Assembly (NCBI GenBank): GCA_934385475.1
Contig: CAKRPS010000016.1
Span: 1-54,694 of the forward strand
Reading direction: 5' to 3'
Length of the DNA: 54,694 nt
Source: an uncultured Lachnospiraceae bacterium
GTDB taxonomy: Bacteria > Bacillota > Clostridia > Lachnospirales > Lachnospiraceae
Part shown: positions 32,370 to 40,353 of the stretch, piece by piece
Layout of the letters: every line of letters begins with the position of its first letter
How positions within the stretch are numbered: the first letter of the stretch is position 1
Notes under the pieces: model-generated
Told to the model about the DNA's origin: nothing
The model's input: only the letters and a program-made list of their open reading frames with translations
The model's database searches: none
Translations under genes and position numbers: made by a program

Positions 32370-34685
32370 TTATTCTACCGGTTCTCCGTACAATACGCCC
32401 CGGCTTCCTGTTGCAATATAGAATCTGCCATATACCTGACTGTCACCTTCCATACTGTTTATCTCTCCATACATCTGTTCTTCGATGTTCAGCCGCACAA
32501 AGGTCTGTCCGTCATCCAAGGTGCGATAAAAGCCGTACTCTCCGCCAATCGTCGCCGCGACATACACCGCCTTATCTTCCTTCAGATACTCTCCTCCCGG
32601 CCGGATAAGCCCCAGACCCATCCGGTAAAAGATATCTCCCTCCTGGCCGAGTCTTCGCAGGGTCAGTTCCTTCTTTTCCCATTCATACTGAAGCTTCCAA
32701 AGACCATTCTCGCGCAGTGCCATGTAAAATATTCCTTTCCGGCCGTTATCCCCGCGCACCTCCGTCTTGTTGGCACAGTCTATTTTGGAAAAGTCTACCG
32801 CAAGTACCCGGGTCACACTTCCATCCGGATACCTGGGTATGATCTCCTGATAGGTCTCCCCCGCATCCTCACTCACATAGAAATCAAAATGGTCTCCAAA
32901 GCCATAAAACAGGCTGCTGTCCACCCGGTCGGCAAACACCTTGAACCCGCCTTCTGTCTTACGTTTTCCATTTCTGTCATAGACGCTGCACCTTTCAAAA
33001 GAAGCTCCCGCGTCATGGCTTACCAGAACCTGCTCAACCGGCAGACAGATATTGTCAGCCACCGACCAGACAATATTCCGGCAGTCCGGTGACATCGCCA
33101 CCCATCCACTGTTGACATTGGGCTGTTCGATACGGTGCAGCACCTCGTCAAGCTTCTCCGACAGACCAAACGGCATGGGAAGTCTGGTAAATGTCCGGCA
33201 CTGATCCTTTGACAGGATCAATCCTCCCTTGGTTTTGCCCGTCCAGTTTCCTCTCGGGGTCACCACCACACATTCAGGGAACTGATCGGAATAGTCTGCA
33301 TTGATACAGGTGATATACCGGTTCCCCTCCGCATCGTCAAAGGAATTGTCACAGGGAGTATCAAGCTTTCGGAAAGCAAATCCCCCCAGATCACCCAGTA
33401 TGTCGATCACCTTGACTTCTCCTGCCGGTGGACTGTACAGGTTCAGGTGCACGGTCTCTTCAATGCCATCGCTCCAGTCCTCAAACGTAACTTCAGCAGC
33501 TGCCAGATTCCTTGACCGGAACACTCCCGTTCCGGTGTTGAACCACATCTCTTCCTCCTGAAAAGGATTGATCTTGAGGTCCGTCATCCAGTGGATCAGG
33601 GAATGTCCTCCATTGTACTGCGGACGCATATAAGAGGTTCTGAAATCCAGCTTTCCAACCTCCAGATCATACAGAATGCACTCCCAGCTTTCCCCGTAAT
33701 CTCTGGAGCGGAAAATACAGTCTCCATCTTCCTTGCTGATCGTTGACACCACCAGCAGGCCCTTTGTCTGCACTCCCGCCACGATCCCGGAAAAGCCAAA
33801 TTCCGCAGCCTCCTGCGGCAACGGCGTAATATCTGTTCCTGCACCTATCCGGTTCTGTTCCAGTGGATAGCGCACCACCCTGCCTTCTATCACACTTCCT
33901 CCGTCGCAGCTGTAGCCCAGTTCATGCACATATGCATTTCTGCCTGTCACCGCGTATGTAACATACAGATTCCTGTCATCCGTGGCATACCTCTGCGCCA
34001 CCAGTCCGGCAAACCGTACTCCTTCCACTTCTCCGTCCTGCGGCTGCCAGAGCTCCTCAAAGCTGTGTCCGTCATCGTAGGACACAAACAGGCTGTGTCC
34101 CCGCAGAGTATCACTCCGCTTAGTCGTCACACCGGCACACCCCACAAACAGGGCTTTTCCATCCGGGGTCTGCCCTGCAAAGGTCAGATACTGTTCGCGG
34201 AACGCTTCAATCTTTCTCCACGTTTTCCCACAGTCATCACTTCTCCACAGGCCGGACTGCTGCGATGCAAACCACAGAGTCTCTTCCCTGGTTACATCTA
34301 CGATCAGGCGGCTGCCGGTCCCACGTCCATTCTTATTTCCATGCACCGGCATAGGCATCGTATATTTGGTAAAGGTTTCCCCGTAGTCCTCAGAGACCAG
34401 CAGTTCTCCGCACGCCTGTGCATCCACACCACATGCTGCATAGAGTCTCTCCGGGTGCCTTTCATCCAGCGCGATCGCGATTGGAAATGTCTCGCTCAGA
34501 TCATCCATTGTCACATGATCACACAGACTCTTCCATCTCTGACTCTCTCTGTCAAACCGATATACGCCTCCTATGTCCGTCCTGATGTACAAAATATCCT
34601 TCTGACGGCTGTGGAAGGTAAAGCCTGTCACATAACCGCCTCCCGGTATCGGCAGATTCCGGTATTCATATCTTTCCTGCTGCAT
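32370..34685 (-). CDS. GH74 xyloglucanase-type beta-propeller glycosidase, predicted cytoplasmic
   Basis: A 771-residue double seven-bladed beta-propeller protein of GH74 type. It opens with NLPIPGGGYVTGFTFHSRQ and ILYIRTDIGGVYRF. The predicted catalytic base is D37 (RTDIGGVY) and the acid Asp lies in GDLGGFAF (about residue 431). Repeated propeller motifs such as SEDYGETFTKY, SDDCGKTWRKI and SRDYGESWECI are BNR/Asp-box repeats. GH74 enzymes cut the beta-1,4-glucan backbone of xyloglucan, endo or from reducing ends of oligosaccharides. No signal peptide or carbohydrate module is present, which points to cutting imported oligosaccharides. The longer frame to 34790 is rejected: GAGGA of dispersed element C is properly spaced before 34685. 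A sialidase is excluded by the GH74-specific N-terminus. Confidence 0.92.
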   Translation of the reverse strand: MQQERYEYRNLPIPGGGYVTGFTFHSRQKDILYIRTDIGGVYRFDRESQRWKSLCDHVTMDDLSETFPIAIALDERHPERLYAACGVDAQACGELLVSEDYGETFTKYTMPMPVHGNKNGRGTGSRLIVDVTREETLWFASQQSGLWRSDDCGKTWRKIEAFREQYLTFAGQTPDGKALFVGCAGVTTKRSDTLRGHSLFVSYDDGHSFEELWQPQDGEVEGVRFAGLVAQRYATDDRNLYVTYAVTGRNAYVHELGYSCDGGSVIEGRVVRYPLEQNRIGAGTDITPLPQEAAEFGFSGIVAGVQTKGLLVVSTISKEDGDCIFRSRDYGESWECILYDLEVGKLDFRTSYMRPQYNGGHSLIHWMTDLKINPFQEEEMWFNTGTGVFRSRNLAAAEVTFEDWSDGIEETVHLNLYSPPAGEVKVIDILGDLGGFAFRKLDTPCDNSFDDAEGNRYITCINADYSDQFPECVVVTPRGNWTGKTKGGLILSKDQCRTFTRLPMPFGLSEKLDEVLHRIEQPNVNSGWVAMSPDCRNIVWSVADNICLPVEQVLVSHDAGASFERCSVYDRNGKRKTEGGFKVFADRVDSSLFYGFGDHFDFYVSEDAGETYQEIIPRYPDGSVTRVLAVDFSKIDCANKTEVRGDNGRKGIFYMALRENGLWKLQYEWEKKELTLRRLGQEGDIFYRMGLGLIRPGGEYLKEDKAVYVAATIGGEYGFYRTLDDGQTFVRLNIEEQMYGEINSMEGDSQVYGRFYIATGSRGVLYGEPVE

Positions 34686-34689
34686 ATTT

Positions 34690-34726
34690 TCCTCATTTCT
34701 GCACACGCTTTTTGTGCATGATTTCT
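34690..34726 (-). repeat. Dispersed 5'-UTR element carrying the ribosome binding site, copy C
   Basis: On the minus strand this reads AGAAATCATGCACAAAAAGC followed by GTGTGCAGAAATGAGGA, ending 4 nt before the GH74 ATG. A perfect GCACA/TGTGC stem can form. The element starts 60 bp after the AraC stop, between two genes of one operon. Confidence 0.72.
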
Positions 34727-34786
34727 TTCCTGGATGGATTTTTACATTGTTCTCCTTCTGAATGTACCCTGCTGTCCCCTCTATGG

Positions 34787-35755
34787 TCAATCGTCATATT
34801 TTCGCACATTTGGTGAACTTATTAGTGTTCTTTGCAGAGCCCTGTATTCTTTAGGCGTCATGTGCATATATTTTCGGAAGATCTTATTATAATAGCTGAT
34901 ATTGTTGAATCCAACCATCCCCGCAATCTCTCCGATACCCCGCTCCGACTCCCCCAGAAGTGCCACACTCTGGCTGACCCGGTAATGATTCAGATACTCC
35001 GTCATCGTCATTCTGGTCACGCTCTTAAACAGTCTGCACAGATGCCCGTCACTCACATGGAAGCGCTCCGCCAGCTCCTCAAGTGTAATCTGTCCGGCGT
35101 AATTATCCTGCATATAGGCAATGATCTCCTTCATCAGTTCTACCCGGACATTTCCGCTGTCCACCTCTTCCCTGACAGGCTTTGCCCCATGAAGGCACAG
35201 AAAATACAGAATTTCATACAGCCTTGCCTTGATCAGCAGTTCATAGCCCATCTCTGCCCCGGCATAGCTTCTTCTGATATCTCCCGTAAGCCGGTACACC
35301 TCTCTCTGCCACTCTTCATCCGGCCTGATGAAAACGGGAAGGGCGATCCTTCCATATTTGAAGCTGTCCAGATATTTCTGCTGGATCGTATCCTTCCAGA
35401 AGCTGTCAAGCAGTTCATATTTAAAATCTATGGCAAAAAAGGCAACCTCTTCTCCTTTTTGTCCGGAAAGGGAATGCAGACTGTCCGGACGGATAAACAA
35501 CATATCCCCCGGCTCCGCCTTATAACACTCTTCGTCAATAAAGACATCCACCTGCCCTGCTGTGATCACCAGAATCTCCATCTCCTCGTGCCAGTGACAG
35601 CTCACCTTTTCTTCAAAGCTGCTGTCCACACAGACCTCATGCACCTTCAGCGGGAACATGGCATCTCCATGTGGCATCTTTTCCTGCAACATGGAAAAAG
35701 CATCGCCGGTCATTTTGTTCTCCTCACGGGCTGTCAAAGCCTCTCCATCCGCCAT
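34787..35755 (-). CDS. AraC-family regulator with N-terminal cupin
   Basis: A 322-residue regulator. The cupin-type sugar-binding half (about 35-125) contains SCHWHEEMEILVITAGQVDV and EPGDMLFIRPDSLHSLSG. The C-terminal double HTH (about 215-310) contains ITLEELAERFHVSDGHLCRL and GMVGFNNISYYNKIFRKYMH. AAAGGAGGT lies 8 nt before the ATG. It heads the GH74-GH31-YesM operon and is divergent from the second GH31 gene, so it probably controls both. The locus therefore has a second sugar sensor besides YesM/YesN. Confidence 0.94.
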   Translation of the reverse strand: MADGEALTAREENKMTGDAFSMLQEKMPHGDAMFPLKVHEVCVDSSFEEKVSCHWHEEMEILVITAGQVDVFIDEECYKAEPGDMLFIRPDSLHSLSGQKGEEVAFFAIDFKYELLDSFWKDTIQQKYLDSFKYGRIALPVFIRPDEEWQREVYRLTGDIRRSYAGAEMGYELLIKARLYEILYFLCLHGAKPVREEVDSGNVRVELMKEIIAYMQDNYAGQITLEELAERFHVSDGHLCRLFKSVTRMTMTEYLNHYRVSQSVALLGESERGIGEIAGMVGFNNISYYNKIFRKYMHMTPKEYRALQRTLISSPNVRKYDD

Positions 35756-35785
35756 CCCTACACACCTCCTTTCTTTTACTCTTTT

Positions 35786-36136
35786 CCAATTAGGATGATG
35801 TTGGGGTCAAAAGCCATTGCTTTATTTTGAAGCTGGCAAATTGCACAAATAGCAATTTTTCAGAAATTCGGGCAATGGGAACGGCATCTCCATAAGCAAA
35901 CGATAGGCAGATTTTTGCAGTTTTGCGAGCATAGCGTGTGCAGCAAATCAATTGTTTGAGCTCTGTAAGAGCGAGTTTTGATTTCTGCACACAGATAGGC
36001 GGCGCAGCAAAACGAGAAAATCAACGTGTTTGCGTTGGTATGCCGATTCCCTTGCCCGGATACTGAATGCATTATTGTGCAATCTGCCAAATGTTAAATG
36101 AAATAATGGCTTTTGACCCTGGCATCATCCAATTAG
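35786..36136. mobile_element. 351-bp near-palindromic MITE-like element
   Basis: The element lies between direct repeats of CCAATTAG (35786-35793 and 36129-36136). Its ends are imperfect inverted repeats: ATGATGTTGGGGTCAAAAGC at the left matches, in reverse complement, GCTTTTGACCCTGGCATCAT at the right, continuing through the AAGCCATT and GCAAATTGCACAA regions. Similarity between the arms persists almost to the middle (GGGCAA.GGGAA, GGCAT, GCAAAC, TTTTGC, TGTGCAG, AATCAA, GCTC), so the whole unit could fold into one long hairpin. No transposase is encoded; short open frames inside are by-products of the palindrome. It fills the gap between the AraC gene and the second GH31 gene, leaving the AraC ribosome binding site at 35761-35775 and the GH31 promoter at 36218 outside. 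Confidence 0.75.
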
Positions 36137-36217
36137 TCAATTGCGAAACTCATAAGTTTTTGTTTTGAAGTGTTCAAATCAAAATTGTGTTAATAATTAT
36201 CAATTATGTTAAAGTTT

Positions 36218-36245
36218 TTGCCTTTTCCAATCATTATAGTATTAT
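36218..36245 (+). promoter_or_regulatory. Promoter of the second GH31 gene
   Basis: TTGCCT (36218-36223), 16 bp and TATTAT (36240-36245) give a start near 36252 and a ~60-nt leader. The region 36137-36217 is AT-rich with several TTAATAATTATCAATTA-like stretches and no gene. Confidence 0.6.
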
Positions 36246-36312
36246 TATAACAAGACGAAAGAAATATGCAAGGGCATATTCGCAGAAAGGTAAAACAGAA
36301 AGGAGATTCGAT

Positions 36313-38655
36313 ATGAAATTTAGTAATGGATGCTGGCTTCTCAAGGAAGGTTTCGGCTGCTTTTCCCCGCAGGAGGTATACGAGCAGACGGTCACAGATA
36401 CCGAGGTTTCTCTCTGCGCGCCCACACACAAGATCATCACAAGAGGAGACACTCTTGGCGGTGCCAATCTTACTATTAAAGTAACCTCTCCGATGCCGGA
36501 TGTTATCCGTGTACAGACCTTCCACTATATGGGGGTACAGAAAAAGACTCCCTCTTTTGAACTGAATCTGGAGAATCCTCAGAAATTGCAGGTCGAGGAC
36601 AGCGAAGAGAAGATGATCATTACAAGCGGCGGTCTTTCTCTGGAAATCGGTAAGAAAGACTGGTACATGCGTTACAAACGCGGTGATGAGGTTCTCACCG
36701 AAAGTGTTGCCCGGGATCTTGCAATGCTCAAGGAAAACTGGAAGGGTGATTACTACGATCAGAATGGTGATCTGGAAGGAACTTATATGCGCCAGCAGCT
36801 CAGCATTGGCGTCGGCGAGCTTCTCTACGGAACCGGTGAGCGTTTCACTCCTTTTGTCAAAAATGGACAGACTGTAGAAATATATAATGAAGACGGCGGT
36901 ACCAGCACAGAGCAGTCCTACAAGAACATCCCCTTCTTCCTCTCGAATAAGGGCTACGGTGTTCTGGTTAACCATCCGGAGCGGGTATCCTTCGAGTTTG
37001 CCACAGAAAATGTGACAAAAACCTCCTTCAGCGTAAAAGGCGGTTCTCTGGATTACTTCTTCTTTAATGGCCCTACCATGAAGGATGTTCTGACCAGATA
37101 TACTGACCTCTCCGGAAAGCCTTCCCTTCCGGCTCCCTGGACCTTTGGTCTGTGGCTCTCGACATCCTTTACGACAAACTATGACGAAGCCACTGTTATG
37201 AGCTTTATCGATGGTATGCTGGATCGCGGTATTCCGCTGCGCACCTTCCACTTTGATTGCTTCTGGATGAAGGGCTTCCACTGGTCAGACTTCATCTGGG
37301 ATAAGGATGTTTTCCCGGACCCGAAGGGCCTGTTGCAGCGCATCAAGGCCAAAGGGCTGAATATCTGTGTATGGATCAACTCCTACATCGGACAGGAGTC
37401 CGCCATGTTTGCAGAGGGTGTCGAGAATGGCTACTTTATCAAACGTCCAAACGGCGACGTATGGCAATGGGATATGTGGCAGCCCGGCATGGCTCTGGTA
37501 GACTTCACCAATCCCGCAGCCTGCAAATGGTTCCAGGATAAGCTGGAAATCCTTCTGGATATGGGCGTAGACTGCTTCAAGACCGACTTTGGTGAGAGAA
37601 TTCCTACAAACTGCGTCTACTATGACGGCTCCGACCCGGAGAAAATGCACAATTACTATACTTATCTGTATAATAAGACCGTATATGAACTTCTTGAGAG
37701 AAAACGTGGAAAAGGAGAAGCAGTGCTGTTTGCCCGTTCTGCAACCGTCGGCGGTCAGAAGTTCCCTGTACACTGGGGCGGCGACTGCTGGTCAGACTAT
37801 CCGTCCATGGAAGAAAGCCTGCGCGGCGGTCTGTCCCTGATGATGTCCGGTTTCGGTTTCTGGGCACACGATATCGGCGGCTTTGAGAATACTTCCACCG
37901 CAGATGTCTACAAGCGTTGGGTAGCCTTTGGCCTGCTCTCCTCCCACAGCAGACTGCACGGCAGCAGTTCCTACCGTGTTCCGTGGGTTTACGACGATGA
38001 GGCCGTTGATGTTGTCAGAAGCTTTACCAGATTGAAGGCTTCCATGATGCCTTACCTTTACAAGACAGCGATCGACACTTCAAAATCCGGTGTTCCTACT
38101 ATGAGAAGCATGGTGCTGGAGTTTCCTCAGGATCGCAACTGCCATTATCTCGACAAGCAGTATATGCTCGGCGACAATCTGTTAGTTGCCCCGATCTTCA
38201 ACGATCAGAGCCTTGGAATTTTCTATCTGCCAAAGGGAACCTGGACTGATTTCCTGACAGGCGAAGTCATGGAAGGTGGCAGCTGGGTGGAAAGAAAGTA
38301 TGACTACCTCCATCTGCCGCTGATGGCACGCGAAAACTCCATCATCGCCATGGGTGCTCACGACGACAAGCCGGACTACGATTACGCTGATAATACAGAG
38401 CTCCGCATCTACGCACTGCAGGATGGTGCCAGCGCAGAGACCACAGTTTACGATCAGAAGCAGAATGTTGACCTGACCATCAAGGCCACCAGAAGCGGCA
38501 GCCAGATCACCATCGAGACCAAGGCTTCCAAGAACCTCTCCATCCGTCTGATCAATATAAGCGTCTCCGGTGCAGACGGTGCAAAGATCACTGCAGATGG
38601 CAATGATACTGTTCTGACAGATTGCAGCCAGAATGTGACCATTACCCTTTCATAG
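36313..38655 (+). CDS. GH31 alpha-xylosidase, YicI type
   Basis: A 780-residue GH31 enzyme closely resembling YicI. The nucleophile is D425 in CFKTDFGERIPTN and the acid/base D491 in HWGGDCWSDYPS. FARSATVGGQKFPVHWGGDC and FGFWAHDIGGFEN are family blocks. KTDFGERIP marks the alpha-xylosidase branch, which removes terminal alpha-1,6-xylose from xyloglucan oligosaccharides. No signal peptide. The frame is open from 36187, but AAAGGAG precedes the ATG at 36313 and the promoter lies within the longer frame. It is monocistronic with its own terminator and divergent from the AraC regulator. Confidence 0.95.
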   Translation: MKFSNGCWLLKEGFGCFSPQEVYEQTVTDTEVSLCAPTHKIITRGDTLGGANLTIKVTSPMPDVIRVQTFHYMGVQKKTPSFELNLENPQKLQVEDSEEKMIITSGGLSLEIGKKDWYMRYKRGDEVLTESVARDLAMLKENWKGDYYDQNGDLEGTYMRQQLSIGVGELLYGTGERFTPFVKNGQTVEIYNEDGGTSTEQSYKNIPFFLSNKGYGVLVNHPERVSFEFATENVTKTSFSVKGGSLDYFFFNGPTMKDVLTRYTDLSGKPSLPAPWTFGLWLSTSFTTNYDEATVMSFIDGMLDRGIPLRTFHFDCFWMKGFHWSDFIWDKDVFPDPKGLLQRIKAKGLNICVWINSYIGQESAMFAEGVENGYFIKRPNGDVWQWDMWQPGMALVDFTNPAACKWFQDKLEILLDMGVDCFKTDFGERIPTNCVYYDGSDPEKMHNYYTYLYNKTVYELLERKRGKGEAVLFARSATVGGQKFPVHWGGDCWSDYPSMEESLRGGLSLMMSGFGFWAHDIGGFENTSTADVYKRWVAFGLLSSHSRLHGSSSYRVPWVYDDEAVDVVRSFTRLKASMMPYLYKTAIDTSKSGVPTMRSMVLEFPQDRNCHYLDKQYMLGDNLLVAPIFNDQSLGIFYLPKGTWTDFLTGEVMEGGSWVERKYDYLHLPLMARENSIIAMGAHDDKPDYDYADNTELRIYALQDGASAETTVYDQKQNVDLTIKATRSGSQITIETKASKNLSIRLINISVSGADGAKITADGNDTVLTDCSQNVTITLS

Positions 38656-38672
38656 AAAGATTTCCTTAACCG

Positions 38673-38710
38673 AAAAAGTCGACCGTCCTCACAGGACGAT
38701 CGACTTTTTT
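38673..38710. terminator. Bidirectional terminator after the second GH31 gene
   Basis: AAAAAGTCGACCGTCCT and AGGACGATCGACTTTTTT form a ~17-bp stem with one mismatch and a 3-nt loop, with A- and T-runs on both sides. It marks the right edge of the carbohydrate locus and lies just before the stop of sipL. Confidence 0.92.
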
Positions 38711-38711
38711 G

Positions 38712-40268
38712 TCAGATACTTCCTTTTACCACCAGAATCTTATCTCCGGCAGACACTTCCTCTCCCATCAGTTCATTCACTTCTTTCAGCTGCGTAATCG
38801 GAACGTAATACCGCTTGCCGATATCCCAGAGCGTATCGCCCGGTCTTACAATGTAGATAACCATTCCCGGCAGTTCGCTCAGTTTATTCAGATCAAGCTC
38901 ACCCACTTCAATATCGGTGATCAGATTGCTCTTGCATATTGCAAACACCACAACCCGGAATTGGAGCACCGCTTTAATATCCAGCTTTTCGCCGTTTAAC
39001 ATGGTCACTGTAAGCTGTTCGACGCTGTAGTGCATCCGAAATGCGCTGGTCGGCATAATGTCCTCTGCCTCCGCAACATACTGGAAGGGCACCACATTGA
39101 CCGTGGAGTACAACGCCCCTGCTCCTCCGGCGCACAGATATAAAGTCGTTACCGTCAGAGTTCCTGTCACTGCAATTCCATTTTCCACGATGGCCTGTTC
39201 GTCGATCTGGATTTCTCCCTCCGAATGGATCAGCTGATACATCGGCATTTCCGGATTCTGGATATCCGAGGTCTCCGCGATCTTACATTTTCCACTACCA
39301 TTGTACAGGAGATTCTTCAGTTGTACCGGTGTCGTGACCGCCTCGATCTCCTTATCTACTCCATAGATATCCGCCAGTACCTCTGTCTGTTCCTCCACAT
39401 ATAACCGGATTCCCAGATCCAGCACCAGTTCCATGCAAAAGACACGTTCTTCGCCGTCAAAATCCTGCCGGACCTCGACATTGCACTGCCCCAGGCTGTA
39501 TTCGATATCCGGGATCATATCCTCCGTACATCCCTGACATTCTATGACACCACTGAATGGTATGGTATTCTCATACCACAGTGCCCTGTCGTTGTCTCCC
39601 TCTCCTTCATACAGGAAAAAGGCTTTCATATCCCCCTGGATCGATATTTTATCCTCCAGTGCCTTGAATTCCATATGATCAAAGGTAATCTGATGCCAGA
39701 TGATCTGGAACACATTCGGCAGGTTTCCGGTCAGTTCCATCTCTTCTTTTATACGGTAAATATCCTTCTTCTGCATTGCCAGTTCTGCGATCGGATAATT
39801 GCATTTCCGATACTCCACCGGTTCATCATGGCAGATATCCACCGCGATGTCCTGTTCCTCATGCTCCTGCGCCTCCAGACCAAATGAGACAACGGCCTGC
39901 ACGCTGATCTTGCGGGAGTTGATCAGTCCGGCTGTCAGATCCTCCACTGACCACTCTACGCGGACATCATCACCGGTATTTACGCCTTCCATGTTGACCT
40001 TCTCCTCAAAGGGAATTGCTGTCTCCATGCTCGCGCAGCTTCCCTCCGCCTCCGTCAGATACAGTACGGACACTACCATTCTTCCTTTGAGTGTTACCAC
40101 ATTTTCTCCTGCACGTACTTCCTCCAGAATGATATCGCCCTTACTGCAAAGTAAAAAGCTGGCATCCGGCTTATTATCTGAAATATTCACATCCTCTTCC
40201 AATACAATCTGTGTCCCGGCCTTGCTCACAACCCGGTCCATATGTATTTTCTTTTTGACTAATTCCAC
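38712..40268 (-). CDS. sipL: SipL-like spore coat morphogenetic protein (DUF3794 repeats + LysM)
   Basis: A 518-residue protein with three DUF3794/SPOCS-type domains (starting near residues 10, 170 and 325) and a C-terminal LysM (about 465-515: YIVRPGDTLWDIGKRYYVPI). SipL binds SpoIVA and attaches the coat to the forespore in clostridia. The open frame extends to 40313 with ATGs at 40313 and 40283, but the start VELVKKKIHMDRV at the GTG at 40268 matches the family's usual N-terminus and has GGAGG 8 nt upstream. That ribosome binding site is inside the 3' arm of the pyr-operon terminator hairpin, which is unusual. Its presence indicates an endospore former. Confidence 0.9.
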   Translation of the reverse strand: MELVKKKIHMDRVVSKAGTQIVLEEDVNISDNKPDASFLLCSKGDIILEEVRAGENVVTLKGRMVVSVLYLTEAEGSCASMETAIPFEEKVNMEGVNTGDDVRVEWSVEDLTAGLINSRKISVQAVVSFGLEAQEHEEQDIAVDICHDEPVEYRKCNYPIAELAMQKKDIYRIKEEMELTGNLPNVFQIIWHQITFDHMEFKALEDKISIQGDMKAFFLYEGEGDNDRALWYENTIPFSGVIECQGCTEDMIPDIEYSLGQCNVEVRQDFDGEERVFCMELVLDLGIRLYVEEQTEVLADIYGVDKEIEAVTTPVQLKNLLYNGSGKCKIAETSDIQNPEMPMYQLIHSEGEIQIDEQAIVENGIAVTGTLTVTTLYLCAGGAGALYSTVNVVPFQYVAEAEDIMPTSAFRMHYSVEQLTVTMLNGEKLDIKAVLQFRVVVFAICKSNLITDIEVGELDLNKLSELPGMVIYIVRPGDTLWDIGKRYYVPITQLKEVNELMGEEVSAGDKILVVKGSI

Positions 40269-40269
40269 A

Positions 40270-40320
40270 AGAAAAACCTCCATACGAATACTTACTATGA
40301 GTATATTCCGCATGGAGGTT
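40270..40320 (-). terminator. Terminator of the pyr operon, overlapping the sipL ribosome binding site
   Basis: On the minus strand AACCTCCATGCGGAATA pairs with TATTCGTATGGAGGTT (a 9-bp perfect outer stem plus a 6-bp inner stem), followed by TTTTCTTG. The 3' arm contains ATGGAGGT, the sipL Shine-Dalgarno. Confidence 0.75.
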
Positions 40321-40353
40321 CTTTATGACTTTCCGGGTCAAACTGTCTGTGCT

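Noticed and set aside
32370..34685. Sialidase annotation from the Asp-box repeats
   Set aside because: The N-terminal GGGYVTGF and RTDIGGVY blocks and the double-propeller length are GH74-specific, and no sialic-acid genes are near.
35790..36090. Two minus-strand open frames (66 and 76 residues)
   Set aside because: Both lie inside the 351-bp palindrome, have no ribosome binding site and reflect the repeat sequence, not a gene.
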